Assembly: GCF_022024055.1 (NCBI RefSeq)
Contig: NZ_CP091788.1
Coordinates: 1,674,001 to 1,738,000 of the forward strand
Reading direction: 5' to 3'
DNA from: Prevotella sp. E2-28
Lineage (GTDB): Bacteria > Bacteroidota > Bacteroidia > Bacteroidales > Bacteroidaceae
DNA length: 64,000 nt
The position numbers and the translations under genes are program-made. The notes beneath the pieces were generated by a model. The model saw only the letters and a program-made list of their open reading frames with translations. It did no database searches and was not told the origin of the DNA. Positions 25,644 through 33,758 of the stretch are shown piece after piece (position 1 is the stretch's first letter; each line of letters starts with the position of its first letter).

Positions 25644-27437
25644 TTAGTTATTGCGCTTAATCACCATCTTGCGCCCGTTCTTGATGTAGAGGCCGGGCTT
25701 TGTTGGAGTCTCAGAGAATTTGCGTCCGCTGAGGTCATAGCAGTCGTTATTGATGGGTTTTTGCAGGAGGTTTACGTTCTCGATGCCAGTAGCGACGTAT
25801 GACTGCGCCTGAATAGAGGCTGAACCCAGTACGAAGTCGGCATTCTTGGTGCCGTCAGCGTAGAAGGAGATGACGTAGTCGCCATCCTCGGGGATATCAA
25901 AGGTGAAGGTCTGCAAGGCTACGCCCGAGAAACTCTTTGACACGTCGTTGCCGATGTTGACCGTTGGCGTGTAAACCTGTGAAGCTACTTCTTCGCCATT
26001 GCTGTTCTCTACGGCTACGGTGACAGGCGAGAACTGAGGTCTGTTCCAGTTGCAAACCTTGTATTTCACTGCATAGCGACCAGCGTTGAGTGTCAGGTGA
26101 GAGCGGCCTGCAGAGGCGCCAAACCTTGCCCATGCTCCCTTTGCCTTGGTGGAAGCGTTCTGAATGAGCAGACCGTATGTAAAGGCTTTTGAACTATTTG
26201 TAAACTTGAGCAGACGATTGCCCGAGGTATATACCTTCCCGTTGCCGCCTACGCGGTTCACGTTGCCATTGCTCACCTGCCAGTTCTGCGGTATAACTCC
26301 CTCTGTCTTGAATGTGCTGTGCATACTGAAGGAAGCCGTAGCGGGTGCGTAGTAGGTTATCGTGCGAGTGGTTTCGCCAGTCTTGCCCTTGCTGTCCTGA
26401 GCCACTACACGCAGCGTGTGCTTACCAGTCTTTGCGGGCGATGGCAGTTTCGTTGTGAAGTTAGAGGCGTTAGCAGAATCTACGAGCGTCTTGCCGTCGT
26501 AGAGTTCTATCTTCTCAATCTTGCTGCCCGTAGTCTTGGCAGTAGCTTTCGCCGTAACGGTAACTTCGGGATAGACGGCCTTACCCGAAGGCGCCATGCA
26601 GACGTATGTTGCGTCGCCCGCGGGCTCGATGATTTTTGCTAAGGGCTGACCCAGTATGAAGCGCTTGCAGAAGTTCCAGATAAGATGGCGGTTCAGATCC
26701 ATGGGCCAGTGGCCACCGTTGTTATACGAGTAAAGCCACACCTCACCACCGTTGGTACCACCCGTCCATTTCTCCAAGTCGCCGTCGTACCACGAGCTGC
26801 TGATGGGCTTGTAGCCAGTCGTTTTTGAGTAATTAGTGTGATTATCGTGCTTGGCGTAATTCTCAATATAGTTGTGGATGCCGTACTTCTCGTAGCCAAA
26901 CACATCATCGCCGTAGGCAATACATTCCAGCAGGTTGACGGGTTTCGAGCAGTTGTTCCAGGGCGATTCTGAGAACTGGATGCCGCTGGTAGGCGCAAAG
27001 GCTGCTATCTTATCCTGCATATTGGCTATGCAATGGTGAATCAGCATGGAACCCATTGAGAATCCCGACCAGTAAACGCGGTCGCGGTCAATGTCGAAGC
27101 TATCTACCATGACGTCAATTGTCTTGGTGACGAAGTTCTGGTCTTTCGTGCCGCCCGTGTCCCATGTGCTGCCGTCGCTGCGCAGGTAGGCGATAACGAA
27201 TTTCGCGGTGTCAATCATCTCGTACATCTTGTCAGAGCCATACTGGTATTCCGGGTCTTGGTTCATACCGTGGGTGACGATGAAGAGCGGTGACTTCTTA
27301 GGAAACGATTTCGGGGTGAACACCACCATGTTTCGCTTCTGACCGTTTACTGTGACGTCGATTGACTGTTTCTTGTAGGCCGAAGCCTGTAATACAGAGA
27401 TAATGATAACAAGTAGGCTAATGGTTAAACGTCTCAT
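25644..27437 (-). CDS. Secreted CE1/PHB-depolymerase-like esterase with C-terminal accessory domains
   Basis: 597 residues. The signal peptide MRRLTISLLVIIISVLQASA is followed by an alpha/beta-hydrolase domain (about 21-270): IVTHGMNQ, nucleophile Ser127 in WSGFSMGS, and His in YNNGGHWP. This domain resembles the feruloyl/acetyl xylan esterase and PHB-depolymerase group. Next comes an Ig-like domain (about 285-365, KTGKHTLRVVAQDSKGKTG), then a carbohydrate-binding-like beta domain (about 370-540). The tail NCYDLSGRKFSETPTKPG...YIKNGRKMVIKR looks like the short Bacteroidota C-terminal domain related to type IX secretion signals. It probably acts outside the cell on plant cell-wall esters. The GH30 xylanase-like gene lies 1.4 kb away on the same strand. 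Confidence 0.85.
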   Translation of the reverse strand: MRRLTISLLVIIISVLQASAYKKQSIDVTVNGQKRNMVVFTPKSFPKKSPLFIVTHGMNQDPEYQYGSDKMYEMIDTAKFVIAYLRSDGSTWDTGGTKDQNFVTKTIDVMVDSFDIDRDRVYWSGFSMGSMLIHHCIANMQDKIAAFAPTSGIQFSESPWNNCSKPVNLLECIAYGDDVFGYEKYGIHNYIENYAKHDNHTNYSKTTGYKPISSSWYDGDLEKWTGGTNGGEVWLYSYNNGGHWPMDLNRHLIWNFCKRFILGQPLAKIIEPAGDATYVCMAPSGKAVYPEVTVTAKATAKTTGSKIEKIELYDGKTLVDSANASNFTTKLPSPAKTGKHTLRVVAQDSKGKTGETTRTITYYAPATASFSMHSTFKTEGVIPQNWQVSNGNVNRVGGNGKVYTSGNRLLKFTNSSKAFTYGLLIQNASTKAKGAWARFGASAGRSHLTLNAGRYAVKYKVCNWNRPQFSPVTVAVENSNGEEVASQVYTPTVNIGNDVSKSFSGVALQTFTFDIPEDGDYVISFYADGTKNADFVLGSASIQAQSYVATGIENVNLLQKPINNDCYDLSGRKFSETPTKPGLYIKNGRKMVIKRNN

Positions 27438-27500
27438 TGTTTTATTTTAATTATTGGTTACCTTTCGGGGTTAGGTTTCTACTTTCTGGCTATGATGGTG

Positions 27501-27508
27501 CAAAGGTA
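27501..27508 (-). promoter_or_regulatory. -7 element of esterase gene
   Basis: CAAAGGTA top strand, TACCTTTG on minus, 64 bp upstream of the esterase ATG. Confidence 0.6.
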
Positions 27509-27603
27509 AAAAATCTTGTGGAAATAACAATAATTTTCGGCTGTAAAATTTCAAAAAAAGTGGTGACCCCGCGTTTTTGTTCAGAATCACCACTTCGTTT
27601 TTG

Positions 27604-27699
27604 CTACATGCAACTGCTCACTCCCAGTGCTGTTGCCAGTGCCGACAGGATGCTAATCGCTGTCTGAATCACGAATTTCCAGATGTCTTTGTTCTTCAT
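27604..27699 (-). CDS. Smalltalk protein (31 residues)
   Basis: A short ORF on the minus strand encodes MKNKDIWKFVIQTAISILSA followed by LATALGVSSCM. The sequence has the charged start, one hydrophobic helix and terminal SCM typical of Bacteroidales smalltalk proteins. It sits 63 bp downstream of the HU-like gene, the usual neighbour of this family. The function is unknown; it is probably a membrane-associated peptide. The N-acetylmuramoyl-L-alanine amidase often found after it is absent here. Confidence 0.85.
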   Translation of the reverse strand: MKNKDIWKFVIQTAISILSALATALGVSSCM

Positions 27700-27703
27700 G
27701 GTG

Positions 27704-27765
27704 TTTTTAATCTTTAATCTTTAATGTTTAATTTTTAATGTTTAATTTTTAATCTTTAATGTTTA
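27704..27765. repeat. AT-rich short repeat (TTTAATG/TTTAATC units)
   Basis: The whole gap between the HU-like and smalltalk genes consists of alternating TTTTTAATCTTTAAT and TTTAATGTTTAA-type units. Confidence 0.7.
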
Positions 27766-28275
27766 GGGGTTCTGCGAGGGTGTCTCTGTGCTGTACTCGC
27801 TGAATGGGATGTACTTCTTGGCAAGGTTGCCAGCATGTGTACTGCCCGTGGTGAGACATACGGAATCCAGCTCTATGGCGCACTTCTTACGGAACTCGGT
27901 ACTGGTCAGGTTGTCCAGTTCGGTGCTGTCGGGCAGGAAGCGGAGGCGTACACCCTCTACGTGGTCTGTGGTAAACTTCTCTGCGCTCTCGGCAGCCTTG
28001 GTCTTCAGGGTGGGGTAGAACTGGCCCAATCCGTCAATCTTGATGCCTACGCCCTGCGACACCAGTTCAGGAATGCAACGGCTCACCGCTGAGAGCACAC
28101 CCATCACCACATCCTCGGTGAAGATACTGCCGTGGTCACTGATATGTCGGCACAGGGCTCGTGTGTTAAGTGTGGTCACCTTGCGCAACTCACCATACCA
28201 CTTGCCGTAAGACTTCGAGTCTTCGTTCTTGTTCTGTCGTACTACGACCTTCAATGGAATTCTGTTTTTTGTCAT
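27763..28275 (-). CDS. HU-like DNA-binding protein (Bacteroidales HU-HIG type)
   Basis: 170 residues. The N-terminal 125 residues have the HU/IHF-like fold of the Bacteroidales HU-HIG group: IPLKVVVRQNKNEDSKSYGKW, LCRHISDHGSIFTEDVVMGVL, GVGIKIDGLGQFYPTLK. A tail of about 45 residues is low in structure. Proteins of this type bind DNA and usually travel with a smalltalk gene and with VirE-N/DUF3987 genes. Here the smalltalk gene follows directly, and the VirE-N group is 5.6 kb away. Confidence 0.88.
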   Translation of the reverse strand: MTKNRIPLKVVVRQNKNEDSKSYGKWYGELRKVTTLNTRALCRHISDHGSIFTEDVVMGVLSAVSRCIPELVSQGVGIKIDGLGQFYPTLKTKAAESAEKFTTDHVEGVRLRFLPDSTELDNLTSTEFRKKCAIELDSVCLTTGSTHAGNLAKKYIPFSEYSTETPSQNP

Positions 28276-28356
28276 TTTCGTGTGTGTTTTAAATGGTTTA
28301 AATTACTGTTTATTGTTCTCTAACAATAGCTACGCGTCTCTATTATTTTTACACTA

Positions 28357-28364
28357 CAAAGGTA
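28357..28364 (-). promoter_or_regulatory. -7 element of HU-like/smalltalk genes
   Basis: CAAAGGTA top strand, TACCTTTG on minus, about 82 bp upstream of the HU-like ATG. Confidence 0.6.
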
Positions 28365-28439
28365 CGAAATAATTTCCACATACACAAATATTTCCGCCAC
28401 TTTTTTCAACTTTTTCTTTAAATATCTCGCGTTATCAGA

Positions 28440-28527
28440 AGCAGGCCGTTCAAAGGTCGTCAGCAGGCCGTTCGCACCCCTTGAGCAGGTCGTTCGCACC
28501 CCTTGAGCACGTCACTCATTCAGCAGC
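28440..28527. repeat. 22-bp tandem repeat array (GC-rich units)
   Basis: Units at 28440-28461, 28462-28483 and 28484-28505, with a diverged fourth at 28506-28527. Units begin AGCAGG(C/T)CGTTC; units 2 and 3 differ at one base. The array is in the 516-bp gap between the HU-like and GH30 genes. The remainder holds the inverted repeat listed next and an AT-rich stretch; no gene was seen. Confidence 0.8.
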
Positions 28528-28543
28528 AATGACAATCAATTAC

Positions 28544-28771
28544 AAATGACAAATGACAGTTGCAATTCACTGCCCCTGCACACCCTCTCATCCCTCTATC
28601 TATCTCTATATCTTTATATATATTCTTATAAATATTAATATACTTATATAGATATATATATAAATAATAAGTATTAAAAATATATATACCTATTAATATA
28701 TATAGAGACCTTTATGTGGCGTATCATCGTGGGGTGGTAGTACGCTGTTTTGTAACTGTCATTTGTCATCT
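28544..28771. repeat. Inverted repeat flanking an AT-rich stretch
   Basis: 28544-28565 and the reverse complement of 28750-28771 match at 20 of 22 positions; the shared core is ATGACAAATGACAGTT. Between them is about 184 bp, mostly TA-rich (28600-28715). The same core appears at 36244-36265, and a related form at 51899-52002. Confidence 0.75.
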
Positions 28772-28791
28772 GTCATCAACTGTAATACGTC

Positions 28792-30351
28792 TTAGTCAAC
28801 GTATATCTTCCTGGAAGTGCCGTTAGGATACCTCTCTATGCAGACACCATGAGGGCTATGCAACTTTCTTCCGTGCAGGTCGTAGTAGATGGGGTTGCCT
28901 GCTGCGGCTTTCTCCTTGACCTCACCGATAGCTGCACTACCCTGGTCAATCATGAAGATATAGGTATTCAGACTGTGTGCAGGCATCGGTACGGTTACTA
29001 CGTTGGTAGGCTCATCAAGGGTGATGGGCGATTCCTGACAGAGGTTCTCCGTCTCGTTACCAGTAGAAATCAGGTGTGTGCCGCTCTTCACGGTGTATGG
29101 CAACGTGATTTTCAGGTCGTGGCCAGTCTTGGTGGTGTCAATAGCCATGACGATAAGCGAGTCGCCCTTGGTATAAGCAGAATACTCAAAACCTGCTCCT
29201 TCGCCCGAGGTCTTGTCGCGCGAGGTGGTGAGGCGTGTAGAACCCGTCACGTGCTTTGAGAAATGCGACATCACGAAGGCGCGAGGCAACAGCTTGTTCT
29301 TCGTATTCTTCATCGTGCCAACATTATATTTCGTCTCGCCAGTACCTACGAAAGCCCAGTGGGCACGCATGTACCAGTAGATGTAGCCCGTACAGCCGGC
29401 CAGCATACACTCGTTCAGCTCCTCGGCGAAAATCAGCTGCTCGTGCCAGTTGGGCAGGTGGTCAATGTTATCAGTCACGGAATGCTCCGTCATCCATACC
29501 TCTTTGCCATATTTTGTAGGCAACTTGGCTGATTCTTTCATATACTGCAGCGGTGCATGTCCGTAGAGGTGACCAGCCACGATGTCAATGCGCTTGCGAC
29601 AGGCCGTATCATTCATCAGCGGGTCGGTGTAGTTCTGTGTGAAGCCAAGGCTCTCGCCGCTGATGAGCTTCACGCCGTTGTAAGTCTCGCGGTCCAGTTG
29701 GTCGGCATGGTTCTTCACCAGTTTCACAAGATCCTGCGGGTCGTAGAGACAGCCCGAGTAGTTCACCCACCAGTCTGGTTCGTTCTGCAGCGACACGGCA
29801 TCCACGTTGACCCCGTTCTTCTTCATATAACTCAGGAAGGTGTTCAGCCAGGGGAAGAACTTCTCGTAGCAGTCCTCGCGCAACTTGGCCCTTACTGCGT
29901 TATTATCCTCCGTGTTACCACCGTTGGCCGAGCCATTGGTCTTGTACTCCCCAGGGGGCGACCAGGGCGTACCGAACACGATGCCGCCACGCTGTTTCAC
30001 AATCTTAGCTGAAGGCAGAGAGCCCTTCCAGTCGTAGGGCGTGTCATAGTTATTCCATTCCGGCACGATGACATCACCCACGAAGTTGGGCGAAATCTCC
30101 ATGCGCATGATGTTCAGTCCTATTTTGGACTCAGCGCCATAGAGCAGCTTCACGGGGTTGGTGTCCGTACCATAGGGGCACATAGCACCGTCGCAGCACG
30201 CAGCGCCGAAGCCCGTGATGGTTTGGCGTTGGGTCTTATACACCGTGAGATTAATCGTACCGGCTTCTGCAGCTGTCACCGTAGCTAATGCCAGAAGCAC
30301 GCCCGCCAGCCTACGGAATTTCCTTGTTTTAAGAGTAAAGAGTTGTTTCAT
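28792..30351 (-). CDS. Secreted GH30 glycoside hydrolase, glucuronoxylanase-like
   Basis: 519 residues. The signal peptide probably ends at VTAAEA (about residue 30). The GH30 barrel shows TITGFGAACCDG near the start, SLQNEPDWW with acid/base Glu191, and VWMTEHSV with nucleophile Glu289; the short TEH motif is like the GH30_8 (XynC-type) xylanases. A C-terminal beta domain follows, then a tail NPIYYDLHGRKLHSP...KIYVD similar to that of the nearby esterase. It probably cleaves (glucurono)xylan outside the cell. No SusC/D pair is in the window, so this is not a complete polysaccharide utilisation locus. Confidence 0.87.
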   Translation of the reverse strand: MKQLFTLKTRKFRRLAGVLLALATVTAAEAGTINLTVYKTQRQTITGFGAACCDGAMCPYGTDTNPVKLLYGAESKIGLNIMRMEISPNFVGDVIVPEWNNYDTPYDWKGSLPSAKIVKQRGGIVFGTPWSPPGEYKTNGSANGGNTEDNNAVRAKLREDCYEKFFPWLNTFLSYMKKNGVNVDAVSLQNEPDWWVNYSGCLYDPQDLVKLVKNHADQLDRETYNGVKLISGESLGFTQNYTDPLMNDTACRKRIDIVAGHLYGHAPLQYMKESAKLPTKYGKEVWMTEHSVTDNIDHLPNWHEQLIFAEELNECMLAGCTGYIYWYMRAHWAFVGTGETKYNVGTMKNTKNKLLPRAFVMSHFSKHVTGSTRLTTSRDKTSGEGAGFEYSAYTKGDSLIVMAIDTTKTGHDLKITLPYTVKSGTHLISTGNETENLCQESPITLDEPTNVVTVPMPAHSLNTYIFMIDQGSAAIGEVKEKAAAGNPIYYDLHGRKLHSPHGVCIERYPNGTSRKIYVD

Positions 30352-30400
30352 AACAGTAATATTTTATTCGTATTTCAGTTTGGCATCCTTAATCTGACTG

Positions 30401-30408
30401 CAAATATA
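30401..30408 (-). promoter_or_regulatory. -7 element of GH30 gene
   Basis: CAAATATA top strand, TATATTTG on minus, 50 bp upstream of the GH30 ATG. Confidence 0.6.
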
Positions 30409-30417
30409 CGAATTTTT

Positions 30418-30500
30418 CCTGATATACGCTTGGAATCTCAGAATTTTTCTATTTATAGAATTACAATAATAATTTCCTGAGATTCGCTTGGAGTCTCAGG
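30418..30500. repeat. Two copies of a 25-bp dyad between divergent promoters
   Basis: Copy 1 is 30418-30442 and copy 2 is 30476-30500, 58 bp apart. Both contain CGCTTGGA and TCTCAG; copy 2 is a dyad with arms CCTGAGA and TCTCAGG. Copy 2 overlaps the -33 element of the rightward DUF4160 promoter, and copy 1 lies 10 bp upstream of the leftward GH30 -7 element. Confidence 0.65.
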
Positions 30501-30518
30501 ATTTTTTTCTTATCTTTG
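30488..30518 (+). promoter_or_regulatory. Promoter of DUF4160/DUF2442 pair
   Basis: TTG at 30488-30490, a 20-bp spacer, and TATCTTTG at 30511-30518, 31 bp before the ATG. Confidence 0.65.
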
Positions 30519-30548
30519 CAATCGGATAGAACTATAAGAGAATTTATA

Positions 30549-30845
30549 ATGCCAAAGATTCTTCTCTATATCACAGCAAAGATCATCTGGCAGTTTCTGT
30601 TTTGGAATACTGACTACAATGAAAACCGCGCTCATGTACATGTAGGTAAACGTAGTACGGAGCATTTATGTAAAATATGGTTGGAGCCAGTAGTTGAGTT
30701 GGACAAACAGGGTGATTTGACGGATGCTCAAGCGAAAGAGGTGCTAGAAATAGCAAAGGAATATCGCGAAAAATTACTTCATCAATGGAAACTCTTCAAA
30801 GAGGGTAAGCGAATAAGAATTATAACGGTTAAGAAAACGAAATAG
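30549..30845 (+). CDS. DUF4160 domain protein
   Basis: 98 residues from ATG 30549 (MPKILLYITAKIIWQFLFW); a longer TTG start would lie inside the promoter and is rejected. The middle carries the family feature NENRAHVHVGK, close to the usual HNPPHFHV, followed by an acidic strand and a helix. DUF4160 proteins commonly occur directly before DUF2442 and have been discussed as toxin-antitoxin-like pairs; no activity can be shown here. The next gene starts 3 bp later. Confidence 0.8.
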   Translation: MPKILLYITAKIIWQFLFWNTDYNENRAHVHVGKRSTEHLCKIWLEPVVELDKQGDLTDAQAKEVLEIAKEYREKLLHQWKLFKEGKRIRIITVKKTK

Positions 30846-30848
30846 CGT

Positions 30849-31118
30849 ATGTACAAGAAGGAAGGATATTGGGATGTGAAGCCAAAGATTAAGAGCCTTT
30901 CATTCCCTAAAAGAGGAAAATTCCAGGTAGACTTGCAGGACGGCCGTTCTGTACTGATGCCGGTGTCTGCGTTTCCTTCGTTGAAGAAAGTACCAGTAAA
31001 GGAGCGCAATAATTGGTATCTGATGGGCGGTGGTGTCACATGGGATTCATGCTCAGAAGTCATCCATATTGAGCAGATTCTTGGTAACTATCAGAATTAT
31101 GCGCATGAGTTAGCATAA
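30849..31118 (+). CDS. DUF2442 domain protein
   Basis: 89 residues. The fold pattern fits DUF2442: an N-terminal strand region around VKPKIKSLSF, LQDGRSVLMPVSAFPSLKKV in the middle, and VTWDSCSEVIHIEQIL near the end, where the family usually has a TWPDLDEDI-like motif. Together with the DUF4160 gene it forms a two-gene operon. Confidence 0.78.
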   Translation: MYKKEGYWDVKPKIKSLSFPKRGKFQVDLQDGRSVLMPVSAFPSLKKVPVKERNNWYLMGGGVTWDSCSEVIHIEQILGNYQNYAHELA

Positions 31119-31223
31119 AACGAATGTATTGTAGAACCCTTTAAATCACGATGCCTATGGGCTGAAGAAAGATAAAGTATAAAAAGGACATATAGGATTT
31201 GAACATCCACTTTTAGATTCTTG

Positions 31224-31380
31224 TCTCCCTAATATCGCCAAATATATGAGACAATCGAGAACGGAAAGTTGGAGTTCGCGCCTGATGGCGTGGACTTTTG
31301 CTCGTTTGGATTGTTAGGCGTTTGGCGACGCTTGGGAGACGTAGACGAAGTAAATTGTCCACGTTTTTTTGTATATATTT
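31224..31380 (+). pseudogene. Possible gene remnant
   Basis: The 298 bp between DUF2442 and the next lipoprotein have no full gene. One frame, from about 31230 to 31360, reads protein-like (YETIENGKLEFAPDGVDF, then GVWRRLGDVDEV) but has a stop just before it, no plausible start with upstream signals, and runs into the next promoter. It may be the 3' end of a lost gene. I do not recognise the family. Confidence 0.3.
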
Positions 31381-31384
31381 TTAT

Positions 31385-31392
31385 TATCTTTA
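31385..31392 (+). promoter_or_regulatory. -7-like element of lipoprotein gene
   Basis: TATCTTTA, one base off the consensus, 24 bp before the ATG at 31417. Confidence 0.4.
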
Positions 31393-31416
31393 CTAACAAT
31401 CTTATTATTATCAGTT

Positions 31417-32157
31417 ATGAAAAAGAATTATTTTTTTCTGATGAGTTTCGCATTAGTTGCAATGTTAAGCGCTGGTTTCGTCTCGTGTGGGGATGATGAT
31501 GAAAAAGATGATGGAGTAGATACAACTCCTATATCTTTGTTTGCAGGCAAAGATAAAGTAATAGAAGGTGCAGACACCATTTCATCGTCAAACAAATTTG
31601 TTGCGTATGGGACGAAAAACGCTGTTCATGCCTGGCATGTAGGTGAGGCCGCTTTAATGGTTAATGGAAAACAGACGATTTCTATTTCGGTTCTTCCTTT
31701 ATATCATCTATATGATGACCCAGTTTGTAAATGGGGATGCTCTATAGATTATGTCAAGAAAAATCAAAAGCAAGGAACTATTAATTCCAAGTCAACAAGT
31801 GAATTGTTGGCATACGATAATGCGGGTGGTGCAACGCTTTTGGCATATCAGTTTAAAGATGGTAAGTTGTCGGCCATTATGGCGATAGTAAGTACTAATC
31901 ATACGTCAACCCTTGCTGATTATCTTGGTGAAAGGTATTTATTGGTACCCTATTATAATGGCGATGAAGAATCTTTTATAGGGATGGATGGCCTGGATCG
32001 TGAGACTTCAAATTCAATTGTATATTTAGATCTGTATAATACGAGTGCTTGGAGTGTTATGTATATTGACGCATCAAGTGTTTCAAATACACGCTCTGGT
32101 AAAATTGATAATCAAGCAAGGGAAGAACTAATTAAGAAATTGGCTCAATTTATGTAG
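31417..32157 (+). CDS. Surface lipoprotein of unknown function
   Basis: 246 residues from ATG 31417 (MKKNYFFLMSFALVAMLSAG). The lipobox FVSC gives Cys24, followed by GDDDEKDD, an acidic lipoprotein export signal typical of Bacteroidota proteins sent to the outer face of the outer membrane. The mature part is a beta-rich domain of about 220 residues with no motif I recognise. It is AT-rich compared with its neighbours and sits alone between a promoter-like site and a strong terminator, which fits an acquired single gene. Confidence 0.75.
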   Translation: MKKNYFFLMSFALVAMLSAGFVSCGDDDEKDDGVDTTPISLFAGKDKVIEGADTISSSNKFVAYGTKNAVHAWHVGEAALMVNGKQTISISVLPLYHLYDDPVCKWGCSIDYVKKNQKQGTINSKSTSELLAYDNAGGATLLAYQFKDGKLSAIMAIVSTNHTSTLADYLGERYLLVPYYNGDEESFIGMDGLDRETSNSIVYLDLYNTSAWSVMYIDASSVSNTRSGKIDNQAREELIKKLAQFM

Positions 32158-32173
32158 TCATTTGTCCTTATGT

Positions 32174-32207
32174 CCCGTTTCTCATTTGAGGAACGGGCTT
32201 TTTTTTT
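32174..32207 (+). terminator. Terminator after lipoprotein gene
   Basis: CCCGTTTCTC pairs with GAGGAACGGG (one G-U) around the ATTT loop, followed by a run of T. Confidence 0.88.
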
Positions 32208-32317
32208 GTATCAATCTCTGATTCATTGAACTTGATTGATGCTTGCAATAATCAGATTGTTGTCAGTTTTGGAAAACTTTTTTTGCTTTTGGATTTTGAA
32301 AAGTGGGCGAAATTTAG

Positions 32318-32325
32318 TAATTTTG
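32318..32325 (+). promoter_or_regulatory. -7 element of 32362 gene
   Basis: TAATTTTG, 37 bp before the chosen ATG. It lies inside the longer upstream ORF, which therefore cannot be translated from this transcript. Confidence 0.6.
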
Positions 32326-32361
32326 CAGTCTTATTTTTTAATGGCTTTCAGGTTAACAATA

Positions 32362-33483
32362 ATGGAACACACAGACAAGTTTTTTAAGACGGAAGATATG
32401 ATGCGCTACGTCATTGGATGCGTAGAGCAGTATAGTGAACCACGATATATTGCGAGTCTTTACACCCGTAATTATACGAAGATAGATATTCAGATTGCTA
32501 TCACGGGTGTGAGGCGTTGTCTGACGCTGGTTCACGGTGAGTTGTTGCGTCTGTCAAAGTATTCGCTTGAGTTCCTTGACCAGTGGGCTACTAAGGATAA
32601 TAGGCGCTTTACTACCGCTGAGAAGATGTTCAACAGGTTGAGAAGCAGTATGGCTTGCTTGAAGCGCCAATACAGGAAAAGTACGCCGATAGTACACGGC
32701 ACACCAAGGCATAACCCCAATTTGCGCCCCTCTGTCTTTGAGAGGGCTGTACTGACCTATGGCGACTGTCCTCGCGATTTGTTTAAGATTGAGTCGTACG
32801 ACGATGATGTACAGACGTTATACATTGAGCAGCGTGCTTTGTTTGGTAATATCCTTGCCGCCCTTAACCTGTGTTATAACGTGATCATGAAGGAGAAGGA
32901 GATTGGCAATAGTCTGGAGGAATGTGAAAGGCGTTTCGACAAGCAGCTGAATGACATCTCCGTGATGTTACAGGACTATATGGGCATGTTTCAGAGTAAT
33001 GATGGCGGTGTTATTCGCCAGCAGATAGAGCGCTTCGGCAAGCAGGCCGTGGTCAAGCAAGGCTGGCATAAGTATGAGATTAGGGATATTCAGGAATACG
33101 CTGTTTACTTGTTGACTCATCCCGATAAGACGGTAGAAGCCACGAGCATCTCTTTCCTCTGGCCTAATAATCAGCAGAAGGCAGATGATGCCCTTTTGCT
33201 GGCTCGTCATTTCTCGGAGATAGCATACGATAAGAAACGGAAAGCCAGCGGCAAGAAGATTTGGATGTTTATCTGCTGGTGTGGCAGTCAGAAGGAGTTT
33301 CCTGATAAGAAATTCTACGATTTCCTGGCGGCTCATCATGCAGGAGATATGAGTGAATGGCATAACGTCATCGTGGCTAAGAATCGTTTCAACGGTGATT
33401 TCCAGAAAGAGCTGTCTGCTTTCACGGAAGCGGCAGAAACACTGTTGAAGCAGGTAAGAAAGAAGGAGCAGCAGGCGGTTTAA
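32362..33483 (+). CDS. Uncharacterised Bacteroidales protein (373 aa)
   Basis: 373 residues from ATG 32362 (MEHTDKFFKTEDMMRYVIGC); starts further upstream fall before the -7 element, and the ATG at 32341 would leave almost no leader. The protein is helical and charged with no membrane segment. Recognisable stretches are EQRALFGNILAALNLCYNV, a middle helical region, and KIWMFICWCGSQKEFPDKKF near the C-terminus. I looked for similarity to RteC regulators of conjugative transposons and could not support it. Flanked by its own promoter and terminator, next to primase-like genes of a mobile-looking cassette. Confidence 0.7.
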   Translation: MEHTDKFFKTEDMMRYVIGCVEQYSEPRYIASLYTRNYTKIDIQIAITGVRRCLTLVHGELLRLSKYSLEFLDQWATKDNRRFTTAEKMFNRLRSSMACLKRQYRKSTPIVHGTPRHNPNLRPSVFERAVLTYGDCPRDLFKIESYDDDVQTLYIEQRALFGNILAALNLCYNVIMKEKEIGNSLEECERRFDKQLNDISVMLQDYMGMFQSNDGGVIRQQIERFGKQAVVKQGWHKYEIRDIQEYAVYLLTHPDKTVEATSISFLWPNNQQKADDALLLARHFSEIAYDKKRKASGKKIWMFICWCGSQKEFPDKKFYDFLAAHHAGDMSEWHNVIVAKNRFNGDFQKELSAFTEAAETLLKQVRKKEQQAV

Positions 33484-33514
33484 CTTTTTTAACTACCGTC
33501 ACAAACCCTATAAA

Positions 33515-33551
33515 GTGACTGACCATGAGGAATGGTTGGTCACTTTTTTTT
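33515..33551 (+). terminator. Terminator after 32362 gene
   Basis: GTGACTGACCAT (33515-33526) pairs with ATGGTTGGTCAC (33532-33543) with two G-U pairs, then eight T. Confidence 0.85.
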
Positions 33552-33758
33552 GTGCCCTTGTGATTCGAGTTGTGCTTTTGTGACTGACGATGTGACTGGG
33601 AAAAGCACGTTTTGAGGGATATTGTGACCATGGTTGGTCACATGTTGCATGACCAGTCAAAAAGGCATCCTATAGACAGTCAAAACCGCTTGATTTTCAG
33701 CGTAATGAGTACATTTTGTGAAGTCACGTAAAAGTTTCCTTTTGACAGAGAAAAGGCC

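Noticed and set aside
32236..33483. RteC-like regulator of conjugative transposons
   Set aside because: The protein lacks the RteC pattern as I know it, and no tra/mob genes are nearby.
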